Assembly: GCA_903904765.1 (NCBI GenBank)
Contig: CAIVEA010000207.1
Span: 1-7,329, forward strand
Direction of reading: 5' to 3'
DNA: 7,329 nt
DNA from: an uncultured Chloroflexota bacterium
Lineage (GTDB): Bacteria; Chloroflexota; Anaerolineae; Aggregatilineales; Phototrophicaceae
Numbering within the stretch: position 1 is the first letter of the stretch; every line of letters starts with the position of its first letter. A program made the position numbers and the translations under genes. Positions 1 through 6,182 of this stretch are shown here, in pieces. Under the pieces are notes generated by a model. The model saw only the letters and a list, made by a program, of their open reading frames with translations. It made no database searches and was not told the origin of the DNA.

Positions 1-393
1 ACCAACATTTGGATTTGGTCGCTGGCTATGAATGCCGGTTCGCAGAAGAAGGATGCCGCTTGGTACTTCCTCCAGTGGGCGACTGGTAAAGATTTCCTGA
101 CCACTGGCGCGGTGGACTACAACATGGTCAATCCTGTTCGTGCTTCGATCTGGGAAAATGCTGACTTCCAGGCGAAGATGAGCAAGCAGACCAACTATCT
201 GGAAACCTTCAACACGATCATGGCGAATGATGCGAAGATCCAGTTTACCCCGCAGCCGCTGTTCTTTGAAACCACGACGGAATGGGCGCAGGCGCTTCAG
301 GAGATCTATGCTGGTGCCGATGCGCAGCAGCGTTTGGATCAACTGGTAGACAGCTTGACTACGCAGTTGCAAGATGCCGGCGTGATCCAGTAG
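1..393 (+). CDS. ABC transporter extracellular solute-binding protein, C-terminal part (5' end outside window)
   Basis: The frame is open from base 1 and ends at TAG 391-393, giving 130 residues of a C-terminus. An internal ATG at 28 is not the start, because coding sequence continues upstream of it (TNIWIWSLA precedes that Met). The text 'SLAMNAGSQKKDAAWYFLQW' is the typical 'lai.agSknkdaAw.FlqW' segment of family 1 (UgpB/MalE-like, COG1653) carbohydrate-binding proteins. It is followed by the usual helical tail with a aromatic-rich segment and a final amphipathic helix ending near 'LQDAGVIQ'. Such proteins sit outside the membrane, usually as a lipoprotein or periplasmic protein, and deliver solute to the permeases. 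The two permease genes directly downstream support this role. The signal peptide and most ligand-contact residues are outside the window, so the ligand cannot be judged. A stem-loop follows the stop codon, which often separates a strongly expressed binding-protein gene from its less expressed permeases. Confidence 0.9.
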   Translation, partial: TNIWIWSLAMNAGSQKKDAAWYFLQWATGKDFLTTGAVDYNMVNPVRASIWENADFQAKMSKQTNYLETFNTIMANDAKIQFTPQPLFFETTTEWAQALQEIYAGADAQQRLDQLVDSLTTQLQDAGVIQ

Positions 394-559
394 TTATCCA
401 AGTAGTGAATTGGGGGCGGCTGTAAACGGGCCGCCCCTTGTGAATCAAAGAGAATTACCTTGTCGCAGGATTGGTGATGGGGTGGTGTCTCGGATAAATA
501 TGTTAGAGCCACAAAGCCAACCACGAAACGCGGAAATGCATTCACTGTAAGAGGATTTT
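394..559 (+). other. Intergenic leader between binding-protein and first permease gene
   Basis: This 166-nt gap is by far the largest in the visible operon. It holds the stem-loop at 413-437. After it come two tiny open frames in tandem. ATG 477 to TAA 495-497 encodes MGWCLG and has AGGA (467-470) 6 nt upstream. ATG 500 to TAA 548-550 encodes a 16-residue peptide (MLEPQSQPRNAEMHSL) and has GGA 492-494 upstream. The second frame's stop overlaps the Shine-Dalgarno of the permease gene (AAGAGGA, 549-555; ATG at 560), a layout that would permit translational coupling. Mini-ORFs this short are expected by chance, so they are only candidates. No convincing -35/-10 pair was found. TTGGTG (471-476) with TAAATA (495-500) at 18 nt is the best I can offer and is weak. 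Confidence 0.4.
413..437 (+). terminator. GC-rich stem-loop after the binding-protein gene (attenuator or RNA-stabilising hairpin)
   Basis: GGGGCGGC (413-420) and GCCGCCCC (430-437) are a perfect 8-bp inverted repeat around a 9-nt loop (TGTAAACGG), starting about 20 nt after the binding-protein stop codon. Only two T residues follow the 3' arm, so this is not a textbook intrinsic terminator. In other importers, such as malE-malF, hairpins at this position protect the upstream mRNA from 3' exonucleases or cause partial termination, giving more binding protein than permease. That role is inferred here from position and structure alone. Confidence 0.5.
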
Positions 560-1495
560 ATGGCAGCTAATCAAGAAATCTCGGCCACTCTATCATCGGC
601 AGAGATCGTTCGTCCCCCACTCATGGTGCGGTTGCGCCCGTATTTGATCGCGTTGCCGGCGCTACTCGTACTCATTGGAATCCTGTATCCGTTCGTGATG
701 GGTGTGGCTTACTCGTTTACTGCGTATGCGTTTACCCGCCCGAACACAAACTTTGTATGGTTCCGGCAATATCAGCGTATGGTCGAAGATGCTGACTTCT
801 GGTACAGCACGTTTGTTACGCTGGCGTATGCGTTCTCGGCCACTGGTGTGCAACTGCTGCTGGGGTTGATAGTAGCCATGTTGTTGAACCGCGAAAGCCG
901 GATCGCAAAAATTTTGCAAGTTACGCTGATCTTCCCGATGATGATCGCGCCGGTTATCACGACGTTGATCTGGAAGATGATGATGCAGCCCAGTGTAGGT
1001 ATTTTGAACCCAATTCTCAACAGTGTCGGGTTGCCATCACTGGAATGGGCTGCCGTTCCTCAGACCGCCTTGTTCTCGGTGGTTCTGATTGATGTTTGGA
1101 TGTTCACGCCGTTCGCTGCGCTCATTTTGCTGGCCGGCTTACGTTCGTTCCCACAGGGGCCGTTCGAGGCTGCTCGCGTAGATGGCGCTTCGTTCTGGTT
1201 CACGTTCCGTAACCTGACGTTGCCGATGCTCACCCCGTTCATTTTGATTGTGGTGATCTTCCGTTTTATGGACTCGCTCAAGATGTTTGACATCATTTTT
1301 GCGATGACGGAAGGCGGTCCCGGTAGCACCTTGATGACTTATCAACTCACAGCCTATCGCACCAGTATCCAATTCCAGAAACTGGCTCAAGGGCTGCCAT
1401 ACGCGATTGTTCTGTATCTTGTGATTTACTTCGTCAGCCAATGGTTGGTGAAGCGCTGGGGTATCGCGCAGCGCCGTGCTGCCGGTTACTCATAG
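560..1495 (+). CDS. CUT1-family carbohydrate ABC transporter permease (MalF/UgpA-like)
   Basis: This 311-residue inner-membrane subunit forms half of the translocation channel. ATG 560 is preceded by a good ribosome site, AAGAGGA at 549-555. Six hydrophobic segments are visible at about residues 27-52, 86-109, 117-139, 168-193, 219-237 and 279-297. This matches the six-helix short form of the MalF/UgpA family. The cytoplasmic EAA coupling loop is canonical: E203-A-A-x-x-D208-G209-A210, ending at P222 in 'LTLP'. This loop docks into the ATPase subunits. The 'MTEGGPGSTLMTYQ' stretch near residues 249-262 is also characteristic of the family. The C-terminus is basic (KRW...RR), as expected for a cytoplasmic tail. 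The next permease starts 11 nt downstream. The family assignment is secure, but the transported solute is not determined. Confidence 0.96.
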   Translation: MAANQEISATLSSAEIVRPPLMVRLRPYLIALPALLVLIGILYPFVMGVAYSFTAYAFTRPNTNFVWFRQYQRMVEDADFWYSTFVTLAYAFSATGVQLLLGLIVAMLLNRESRIAKILQVTLIFPMMIAPVITTLIWKMMMQPSVGILNPILNSVGLPSLEWAAVPQTALFSVVLIDVWMFTPFAALILLAGLRSFPQGPFEAARVDGASFWFTFRNLTLPMLTPFILIVVIFRFMDSLKMFDIIFAMTEGGPGSTLMTYQLTAYRTSIQFQKLAQGLPYAIVLYLVIYFVSQWLVKRWGIAQRRAAGYS

Positions 1496-1500
1496 GGGAG
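1495..1500 (+). promoter_or_regulatory. Shine-Dalgarno that fixes the start of the second permease at 1507
   Basis: GGGGAG, starting at the last base of the preceding stop codon, lies 6 nt before ATG 1507. An in-frame ATG at 1441 also exists, but it would overlap the end of the first permease by 55 nt and add 22 polar, non-homologous-looking residues. The site therefore favours 1507. Confidence 0.75.
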
Positions 1501-1506
1501 CGCGAC

Positions 1507-2367
1507 ATGGATACTCGTTTACGCAAAATCCTGATTAATATCTTTTCGGATGGGTTTCTCATCCTCTATTTCCTGTTTGCGTTGTTTCCGATTGTCTGGA
1601 TGGTGCTGGTTTCGCTGAAGAGTACCAATGAACTGTTTACTACACAGTTTATCTTCACGCCAACACTCGATAACTATCAAGCTATTCTGTTTGGTGACGC
1701 GCGCGCCGCTGCCGGTGTGATTGCCAAGCAGGAATTCCCGCGCAATTTCCTGAATAGTTTCATCGTCAGTAGTGGTGCAGTGGTCGTTTCGCTGTTGGTG
1801 GGCGTTCCGGCTGCCTATTCGTTGGCGCGGTACGACTTCAAAGGCAAGGAAAATCTTGCATTTACGTTCCTTTCGTTCCGATTTGCTCCTGAACTGGTCG
1901 TCATCATTCCATTGTCGTTGATTTACCGACAATTAGGGTTATACGACACGTATTTCGGCATCATCTGGGTATACCAGTTGGTCACACTCCCGTTGTTGAT
2001 CTGGGTGCTGCGAAGCTACTTCGAGGATATATCCCCTGATATTGAGCAAGCAGCTATGATTGACGGGTATCCTTGGTACCGGATTTTTCTGCAAGTGCTA
2101 TTGCCGTTGGTTCGCCCCGGTTTGGCAGCGGCGGCGCTACTCGCGTTTGTGTTCGCGTGGAACAATTTCATTTTTCCGCTGGTTCTTGGTGCTTCTAATG
2201 TGCAGACCGTGACCGTCTCGGCACTGGGATATATTTCCTCCGCGCAAGCATTTTTCAACCGTATGGCCGCTGCCGCAGTAATTTCGTCTCTACCGCAGAT
2301 CATTCTTGCCTTGAGTATTCAGCGTTACCTGATCCGGGGTCTGAGTTTCGGCGCGGTGAAGGGATAG
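1507..2367 (+). CDS. CUT1-family carbohydrate ABC transporter permease (MalG/UgpE-like)
   Basis: This second channel subunit has 286 residues from ATG 1507, the usual length for the MalG/UgpE family. Starting at the in-frame ATG 1441 would overlap the previous gene, so it was not chosen. Hydrophobic segments lie at about residues 14-36, 82-107, 117-139, 148-168, 199-224 and 255-272. The EAA loop is present as E180-Q-A-A-M-I-D186-G187, ending at P200 ('VLLP'). The chain finishes with 'RGLSFGAVKG', the conserved C-terminal tail of MalG-type permeases. In MalG this tail reaches into the ATPase dimer and contacts the region around the Q-loop, which matters because the ATPases here have altered Q-loops. 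The gap to the first ATPase gene is 4 nt, implying coupled translation. Confidence 0.96.
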   Translation: MDTRLRKILINIFSDGFLILYFLFALFPIVWMVLVSLKSTNELFTTQFIFTPTLDNYQAILFGDARAAAGVIAKQEFPRNFLNSFIVSSGAVVVSLLVGVPAAYSLARYDFKGKENLAFTFLSFRFAPELVVIIPLSLIYRQLGLYDTYFGIIWVYQLVTLPLLIWVLRSYFEDISPDIEQAAMIDGYPWYRIFLQVLLPLVRPGLAAAALLAFVFAWNNFIFPLVLGASNVQTVTVSALGYISSAQAFFNRMAAAAVISSLPQIILALSIQRYLIRGLSFGAVKG

Positions 2368-2371
2368 CAAC

Positions 2372-3484
2372 ATGGCTAAACTCACACTCGACCATCTCAC
2401 AAAGGATTTTGGTAAGACTCGCGCCATTCATGAAATGCACCTTGAAGTGCAAGATGGCGAGTTTCTGGTCATGCTTGGGCCGTCGGGCGCAGGCAAGACG
2501 ACCATGCTCAAGCTCATCGCTGGTGTGGAAACCCCGACAGCTGGAAAAATCTATATTGGCGATCAATTGATGAATGCTGTAGAACCCCATAAGCGTAATG
2601 TGGCTATGGCGTTTGAAAGCTACGCGCTGTATCCGCATTTAAGCGTGGGTAAGAATCTGGCGTTTCCTCTCCGTGCGCCGGGTTCAAAGCTCAGTAATGC
2701 CGAAATTGATCGGCGTGTAAAACATATTGCGGAGACGCTGAATATCCACATGTTGCTGGATCGGTTGCCGCAAAATCTGTCGAATGGGCAGAAGCAGCGT
2801 GTGGCGGTTGGTCGTGCGCTGGTGCGCGAACCTTCGGTATTGTTGCTGGATGAGCCAATTTCACATCTGGATGCAAAACTACGTCACCGAATGCGTCAGG
2901 AATTTAAGGCGCTCGAATCGGTTATCAAGGCGACAACGATTTATGTGACGCATGACTATCTGGAAGCGATGTCGTTGGGTGATCGTCTCGTAGTTCTGAA
3001 TAAGGGCGTTATCCAGCAAATTGGCAAGCCGCATGATGTGTTTGCGACCCCCGCGAATGTGTTCGTGGCGAAGATTCTAGGGCATCCACAGATCAATCTG
3101 GTAAATTGCAGCGTGAAAAACACATCTGGACAGCTACAGGCTTGCAGTCATGATGGCAAGTTGGTTGTGGATGTTGTCGGCAAGCTAGCTGAGACTGTGA
3201 ATCAAGGGAATTATGATTCGCTCTTAGTTGGCGTTCGCCCGCTGCATGCACAGGTGGTGAGTCAGCAGGTTCCGGCGCGTAATGTGTGCGATGGCACCGT
3301 ATATGTGTATGAACGACTGGGAACGAAGGGCGTTTTGACGGCGCAGGTGGGTGAGCAGCGCATGGACGTGCTTACGCCGATTGACCACGATTTCACGATT
3401 GATGAACCTGTCAAAATTGCCATTGAAGCAGATCAGATCGTGCTGTTCGACCCGAAAACTGAAAAGAATATTCTGGTAGGTTAA
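2372..3484 (+). CDS. MalK-type ABC transporter ATPase, first of a tandem pair (Q-loop Glu, LSNGQ signature)
   Basis: This 370-residue cytoplasmic ATPase would power the importer. ATG 2372 has GAAGGGA at 2358-2364, 7 nt upstream. Visible elements, in order, are: A-loop aromatic F13; Walker A GPSGAGKTT (36-44); Q-loop region MAFESYALYP with E82 where MalK has Gln82; ABC signature LSNGQ (136-140) instead of LSGGQ; Walker B VLLLDE (156-161) with catalytic Glu161; D-loop SHLD (164-167), where SNLD is usual; and switch His194 in 'VTHD'. After about residue 235 comes the C-terminal regulatory/TOBE part typical of MalK/UgpC proteins, including 'VGVRPLHA' and a final 'ADQIVLFDP'. It is followed after 6 nt by a paralogous ATPase. 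The two most likely form a heterodimer, though two alternative homodimers cannot be excluded. All hydrolysis residues except the Q-loop Gln are intact. Confidence 0.95.
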   Translation: MAKLTLDHLTKDFGKTRAIHEMHLEVQDGEFLVMLGPSGAGKTTMLKLIAGVETPTAGKIYIGDQLMNAVEPHKRNVAMAFESYALYPHLSVGKNLAFPLRAPGSKLSNAEIDRRVKHIAETLNIHMLLDRLPQNLSNGQKQRVAVGRALVREPSVLLLDEPISHLDAKLRHRMRQEFKALESVIKATTIYVTHDYLEAMSLGDRLVVLNKGVIQQIGKPHDVFATPANVFVAKILGHPQINLVNCSVKNTSGQLQACSHDGKLVVDVVGKLAETVNQGNYDSLLVGVRPLHAQVVSQQVPARNVCDGTVYVYERLGTKGVLTAQVGEQRMDVLTPIDHDFTIDEPVKIAIEADQIVLFDPKTEKNILVG

Positions 3485-3490
3485 AGCATC

Positions 3491-4594
3491 ATGGCTGAAG
3501 TTCGCATTGAGCATCTCTACAAGACGTACAAAGGCGGGGTCGAGGCTGTTAAAGACCTGAATCTGACGATCAAGGATGGCGAATTTCTTGCTCTGCTGGG
3601 GCCTTCCGGCTGTGGCAAGACTTCGACGTTACGTATGATCGTGGGGCTGGAGGAGATTACTAGAGGTGATCTCTTTATCGGCAACCAGCGCATGAATGAG
3701 CTTGAACCTAGCTTGCGTAATACAGCACTGGCCTTCGAAAGTTATGCACTGTATCCGCCGTTGACGGTGTATGAAAACATCGCTTTTTGCTTACGTGCGC
3801 GTAAGATGGATACCTCTGAAATCATACGCCGGGTGACGGATGTGGCACGCATTCTGGAGATTGAGGACATCCTTCAACACCGTCCCGTTGAGTTGGGCGG
3901 TGGGCAGAAGCAGCGCATTTCGTTGGCGCGTGCGCTTGTCCGCGACCCTGATGTGTTTCTGATGGATGAACCACTGTCGCATCTTGACGCGGCGCAACGC
4001 GCCCACATGCGCGTGGAACTGAAGCGGTTACACGCGGAGTCGCGTCGCACGACAGTGTTGGTCACACACGACCAGTTGGAAGCGGTGGCGATGGCAGAGC
4101 GTGTGGCTGTGATGAATCTGGGTGTACTCCAACAGGTGGGTACGTTTGATGAAATCTACAACCATCCGGTGAATGAGTTTGTAGCGGGCTTTATCGGTGA
4201 GCCGCCGATGAACTTCCTGCCGTGCGAGCCGACCAGTGAAGGTGGTGCGGTGGGGTTGCGTGCTGCTGATGGTAGCTTCAAGTTCACCCTGCCAACTGAA
4301 TTGGGTAGCAAAGTTGCCCAGAAGAACTTATCGAAGGTTAATCTGGGCATTCGTCCGGTGGATGTGATCGCAAAACACGCAGCTGGTCATAGTCAGATGG
4401 CCGAGGTGCAGGGCAGTGTGTTCACGTATGAATCTTTGGGCGAAGAAGGTCAGTTAGCCTCTAAAGTAGGATCATACGATGTGCTGGTGGTGACACCGCC
4501 AACTGATTTGTTTGAAACCAATAGTGCTGTTTGGTTGGGACTAAAACCGGAACGCATTCATCTGTTTGATGGCAACACGGGTGTTGCGATCTAA
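3491..4594 (+). CDS. MalK-type ABC transporter ATPase, second of a tandem pair (Q-loop Glu, LGGGQ signature)
   Basis: This 367-residue paralogue of the preceding ATPase has the same domain order. Visible elements are: A-loop Y13; Walker A GPSGCGKTS (37-45); Q-loop region LAFESYALYPP with E83 in place of Gln; signature LGGGQ (135-139), lacking the Ser of LSGGQ; Walker B VFLMDE (155-160) with Glu160; D-loop SHLD (163-166); and switch His193 ('VTHD'). The C-terminal half ends with a TOBE-like region ('LGIRPVDV' and 'LKPERIHLFD'). The start at 3491 lies 6 nt after the previous stop codon. Only a weak AGG (3478-3480) precedes it, so translation is probably coupled. In an ABC heterodimer each ATP site combines the Walker A of one subunit with the signature of the other, so the two sites here would differ from each other. 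The family is certain; pairing with the upstream ATPase is inferred from adjacency. Confidence 0.95.
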   Translation: MAEVRIEHLYKTYKGGVEAVKDLNLTIKDGEFLALLGPSGCGKTSTLRMIVGLEEITRGDLFIGNQRMNELEPSLRNTALAFESYALYPPLTVYENIAFCLRARKMDTSEIIRRVTDVARILEIEDILQHRPVELGGGQKQRISLARALVRDPDVFLMDEPLSHLDAAQRAHMRVELKRLHAESRRTTVLVTHDQLEAVAMAERVAVMNLGVLQQVGTFDEIYNHPVNEFVAGFIGEPPMNFLPCEPTSEGGAVGLRAADGSFKFTLPTELGSKVAQKNLSKVNLGIRPVDVIAKHAAGHSQMAEVQGSVFTYESLGEEGQLASKVGSYDVLVVTPPTDLFETNSAVWLGLKPERIHLFDGNTGVAI

Positions 4595-4598
4595 CATC

Positions 4599-6134
4599 AT
4601 GGGCGCTGTTCTGGGGATTGACGCAGGTACGGAAGCCATCAAAGCAGGGTTGTTTGATGAATCCGGGAAATTGCTGGCGTTGGGGACGCGCAAGTACATT
4701 ACGTACTTTCCGCGTCCGGGATCTGCCGAGCAAGACCCAAACGAGTGGTGGAATGGATTGGTGGGGGCGGTGGGCGATTGCTTGAAAGAATCGCCCATCC
4801 CTCCTGACCAGATCAAAGGGATTTGTGCGGATGCAACCACTTGCACGATCATCCCAATGAAGGCGAATGGCGAACCATTGCGGCGTGCGCTATTGTGGAT
4901 GGATGTTCGTGCAACCGAGCAAGCAGAGCGTATCTTCGCCAGCGGTGAAGTTGCTTTACGCTACAGCCTCGCCGGAGTGAGCGCAGAATGGTTCCCTGCG
5001 AAGGTGCTATGGCTGAAAGAAAATGAGCCAGAAACTTACACCAATACCGATTACCTGATTGAGTATACCGACTGGTTAGCTTATAAACTGACCGGACGAT
5101 GGGCGCTCAATCTCAACACTCTTGCACAACGTTGGTACTATCACACGCCCAGTGGCGGGTGGCCGCTTGATTTCTATGAGCGCATCGGACTGGGTGGTGT
5201 AGAAAGCAAATTCCCCCGTGATGTGTTACCCCTCGGCGATTTAGTGGGCGGTTTGTCATCTGCGGCGGCATGGCAACTCGGTTTGCCAGCTGGCATTCCT
5301 GTGGCGATGGGCGGAGGGGATGCTTTCATTGGCCTGTTAGGGCTAGGCGTGACTGAACCCGGTGATCTGGGTGTGGTCATGGGATCATCCAATGTACTTT
5401 CCGGTTTGACGGCGAATGAAGTGAATTTTCCGGGTATTTTTGGCAGTTTCCCGGATGCAGTTGTACCGGGGCTGAATCTGATTGAGGGCGGACAGGTGTC
5501 CACCGGTTCGATCTTGAATTGGTTCAAACGAGAATTTGGAAGCGGGTTGGCTGCGGAAGCCGATGCAAAAGGAACTTCAATTTATCGGCTTCTTGATGAA
5601 GAGGCGGCGTGCGTTCCGATTGGTTCAGAAGGGTTGATTGTGCTGGATTATTTCCAGGGCAATCGCACACCTCATACGGACTCATTGGCGCGTGGTGTGG
5701 TGATGGGACTCTCGCTACAATCCAGTCGCTCTCATGTTTTTCGGGCGATCATGGAAGGCATTGCCTACGGGATGAAGGATATTCTGGACACATTCAAGCG
5801 CAATGAATGCATGGTATCGCGGGTGATCGCTTGTGGCGGTGCGACGCACAGTCCATTATTTATGCAAATTTACGCGGATGTGATCGGTCAGTCGATCTAT
5901 ACCACCCGCGTGACAGAAGCCTCACTTCTGGGCGCGGCTGTTGCTGCGGCTTATGGTGCTGGCCTATATCCTTCTCTGACAGAGGCTTCTAAAGCTATGG
6001 TACAACCCAGTGGCGCGTATCAGCCGAATATGAAGAACCATGAGGCTTACGCTTTTTTTGCCCAACAATACCGGGATTTGTATGCGGTCATACACCCAGT
6101 GCAACATACGGTGACCCGGCATATACAACGCTGA
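4599..6134 (+). CDS. FGGY-family carbohydrate/polyol kinase (ribulokinase-like)
   Basis: This 511-residue cytoplasmic kinase transfers the ATP gamma-phosphate to a sugar or polyol hydroxyl. ATG 4599 lies 4 nt after the ATPase stop. It places the phosphate-1 motif G6-I-D8-A-G10-T11 right at the N-terminus, as is normal for FGGY kinases. In-frame starts at 4566 (TTG) and 4569 (ATG) would overlap the ATPase and show no better ribosome site. Other marks are W100-M-D102-V-R104-A105 (substrate-contact motif), GGGDA with D241 as probable catalytic base, the MGSSN loop (261-265), DYFQGNRTP (350-358) and CGGATHSP (412-419) in the C-terminal ATP-binding lobe. The protein is full-length with no missing key residue. 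The 'WMDVRA' and 'QGNRTP' motifs look more like ribulokinase-type members than glycerol kinase or xylulokinase. FGGY substrates are hard to predict, however. The downstream polyol-phosphate-type dehydrogenase makes a pentitol, tetritol or glycerol-like substrate plausible. Confidence 0.93.
   Translation: MGAVLGIDAGTEAIKAGLFDESGKLLALGTRKYITYFPRPGSAEQDPNEWWNGLVGAVGDCLKESPIPPDQIKGICADATTCTIIPMKANGEPLRRALLWMDVRATEQAERIFASGEVALRYSLAGVSAEWFPAKVLWLKENEPETYTNTDYLIEYTDWLAYKLTGRWALNLNTLAQRWYYHTPSGGWPLDFYERIGLGGVESKFPRDVLPLGDLVGGLSSAAAWQLGLPAGIPVAMGGGDAFIGLLGLGVTEPGDLGVVMGSSNVLSGLTANEVNFPGIFGSFPDAVVPGLNLIEGGQVSTGSILNWFKREFGSGLAAEADAKGTSIYRLLDEEAACVPIGSEGLIVLDYFQGNRTPHTDSLARGVVMGLSLQSSRSHVFRAIMEGIAYGMKDILDTFKRNECMVSRVIACGGATHSPLFMQIYADVIGQSIYTTRVTEASLLGAAVAAAYGAGLYPSLTEASKAMVQPSGAYQPNMKNHEAYAFFAQQYRDLYAVIHPVQHTVTRHIQR
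4771..4797 (+). repeat. Perfect 9-bp inverted repeat inside the kinase gene
   Basis: TGGGCGATT (4771-4779) and AATCGCCCA (4789-4797) are exact reverse complements around a 9-nt loop. A G-U and a G-C pair (4770/4798 and 4769/4799) could extend the stem. It lies about 170 nt into the kinase coding sequence and encodes ordinary protein. A stem of this size can arise by chance in several kilobases, so any function is uncertain. Confidence 0.5.
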
Positions 6135-6171
6135 ACTCCCGTATCATCATTAGCGCGTCGGCAGGCGCAAA

Positions 6172-6178
6172 GATAGGA
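6172..6178 (+). promoter_or_regulatory. Ribosome binding site of the dehydrogenase gene, in a 48-nt spacer
   Basis: GATAGGA at 6172-6178 lies 4 nt upstream of ATG 6183. Its presence suggests this gene initiates translation on its own, unlike the tightly coupled genes before it. The spacer 6135-6182 shows no terminator hairpin or clear promoter, so read-through from the kinase gene is the simplest reading. Confidence 0.5.
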
Positions 6179-6182
6179 CACC

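Noticed and set aside
468..485. G-rich run that could form a two-tier G-quadruplex
   Set aside because: It has only GG pairs apart from one GGGG, so predicted stability is low. The run is more simply explained as leader sequence.
471..500. Possible promoter TTGGTG/TAAATA with 18-nt spacing
   Set aside because: The -35 matches the consensus at only three of six positions and there is no supporting context. Not strong enough to list as a promoter.
905..917. Short palindrome GCAAAA-A-TTTTGC
   Set aside because: It is inside the first permease gene with a one-base loop and A/T-rich arms. Most likely chance in codons for Ala-Lys-Ile-Leu.
1441..1506. Upstream in-frame ATG that would lengthen the second permease by 22 residues
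   Set aside because: It overlaps the end of the first permease gene and gives a non-membrane extension. ATG 1507 has a clear GGGGAG ribosome site at 1495-1500.
1519..1932. A 137-codon minus-strand open frame opposite the second permease
   Set aside because: The translation is rich in Gln, Arg and Asn with no recognisable fold, and it lies antisense to a permease with all family motifs. Long antisense frames are common opposite hydrophobic genes.
4566..4598. Upstream in-frame TTG/ATG starts for the kinase
   Set aside because: They lie inside the second ATPase gene. ATG 4599 puts the conserved GIDAGT motif at the expected distance from the N-terminus, and the 4-nt gap matches another junction in the operon.
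5609..5992. Two open frames of 65 and 61 codons in another + frame within the kinase
   Set aside because: They lie fully inside a well-supported gene in a different frame, with low-complexity, Cys-rich and non-homologous-looking translations. They are shadows.
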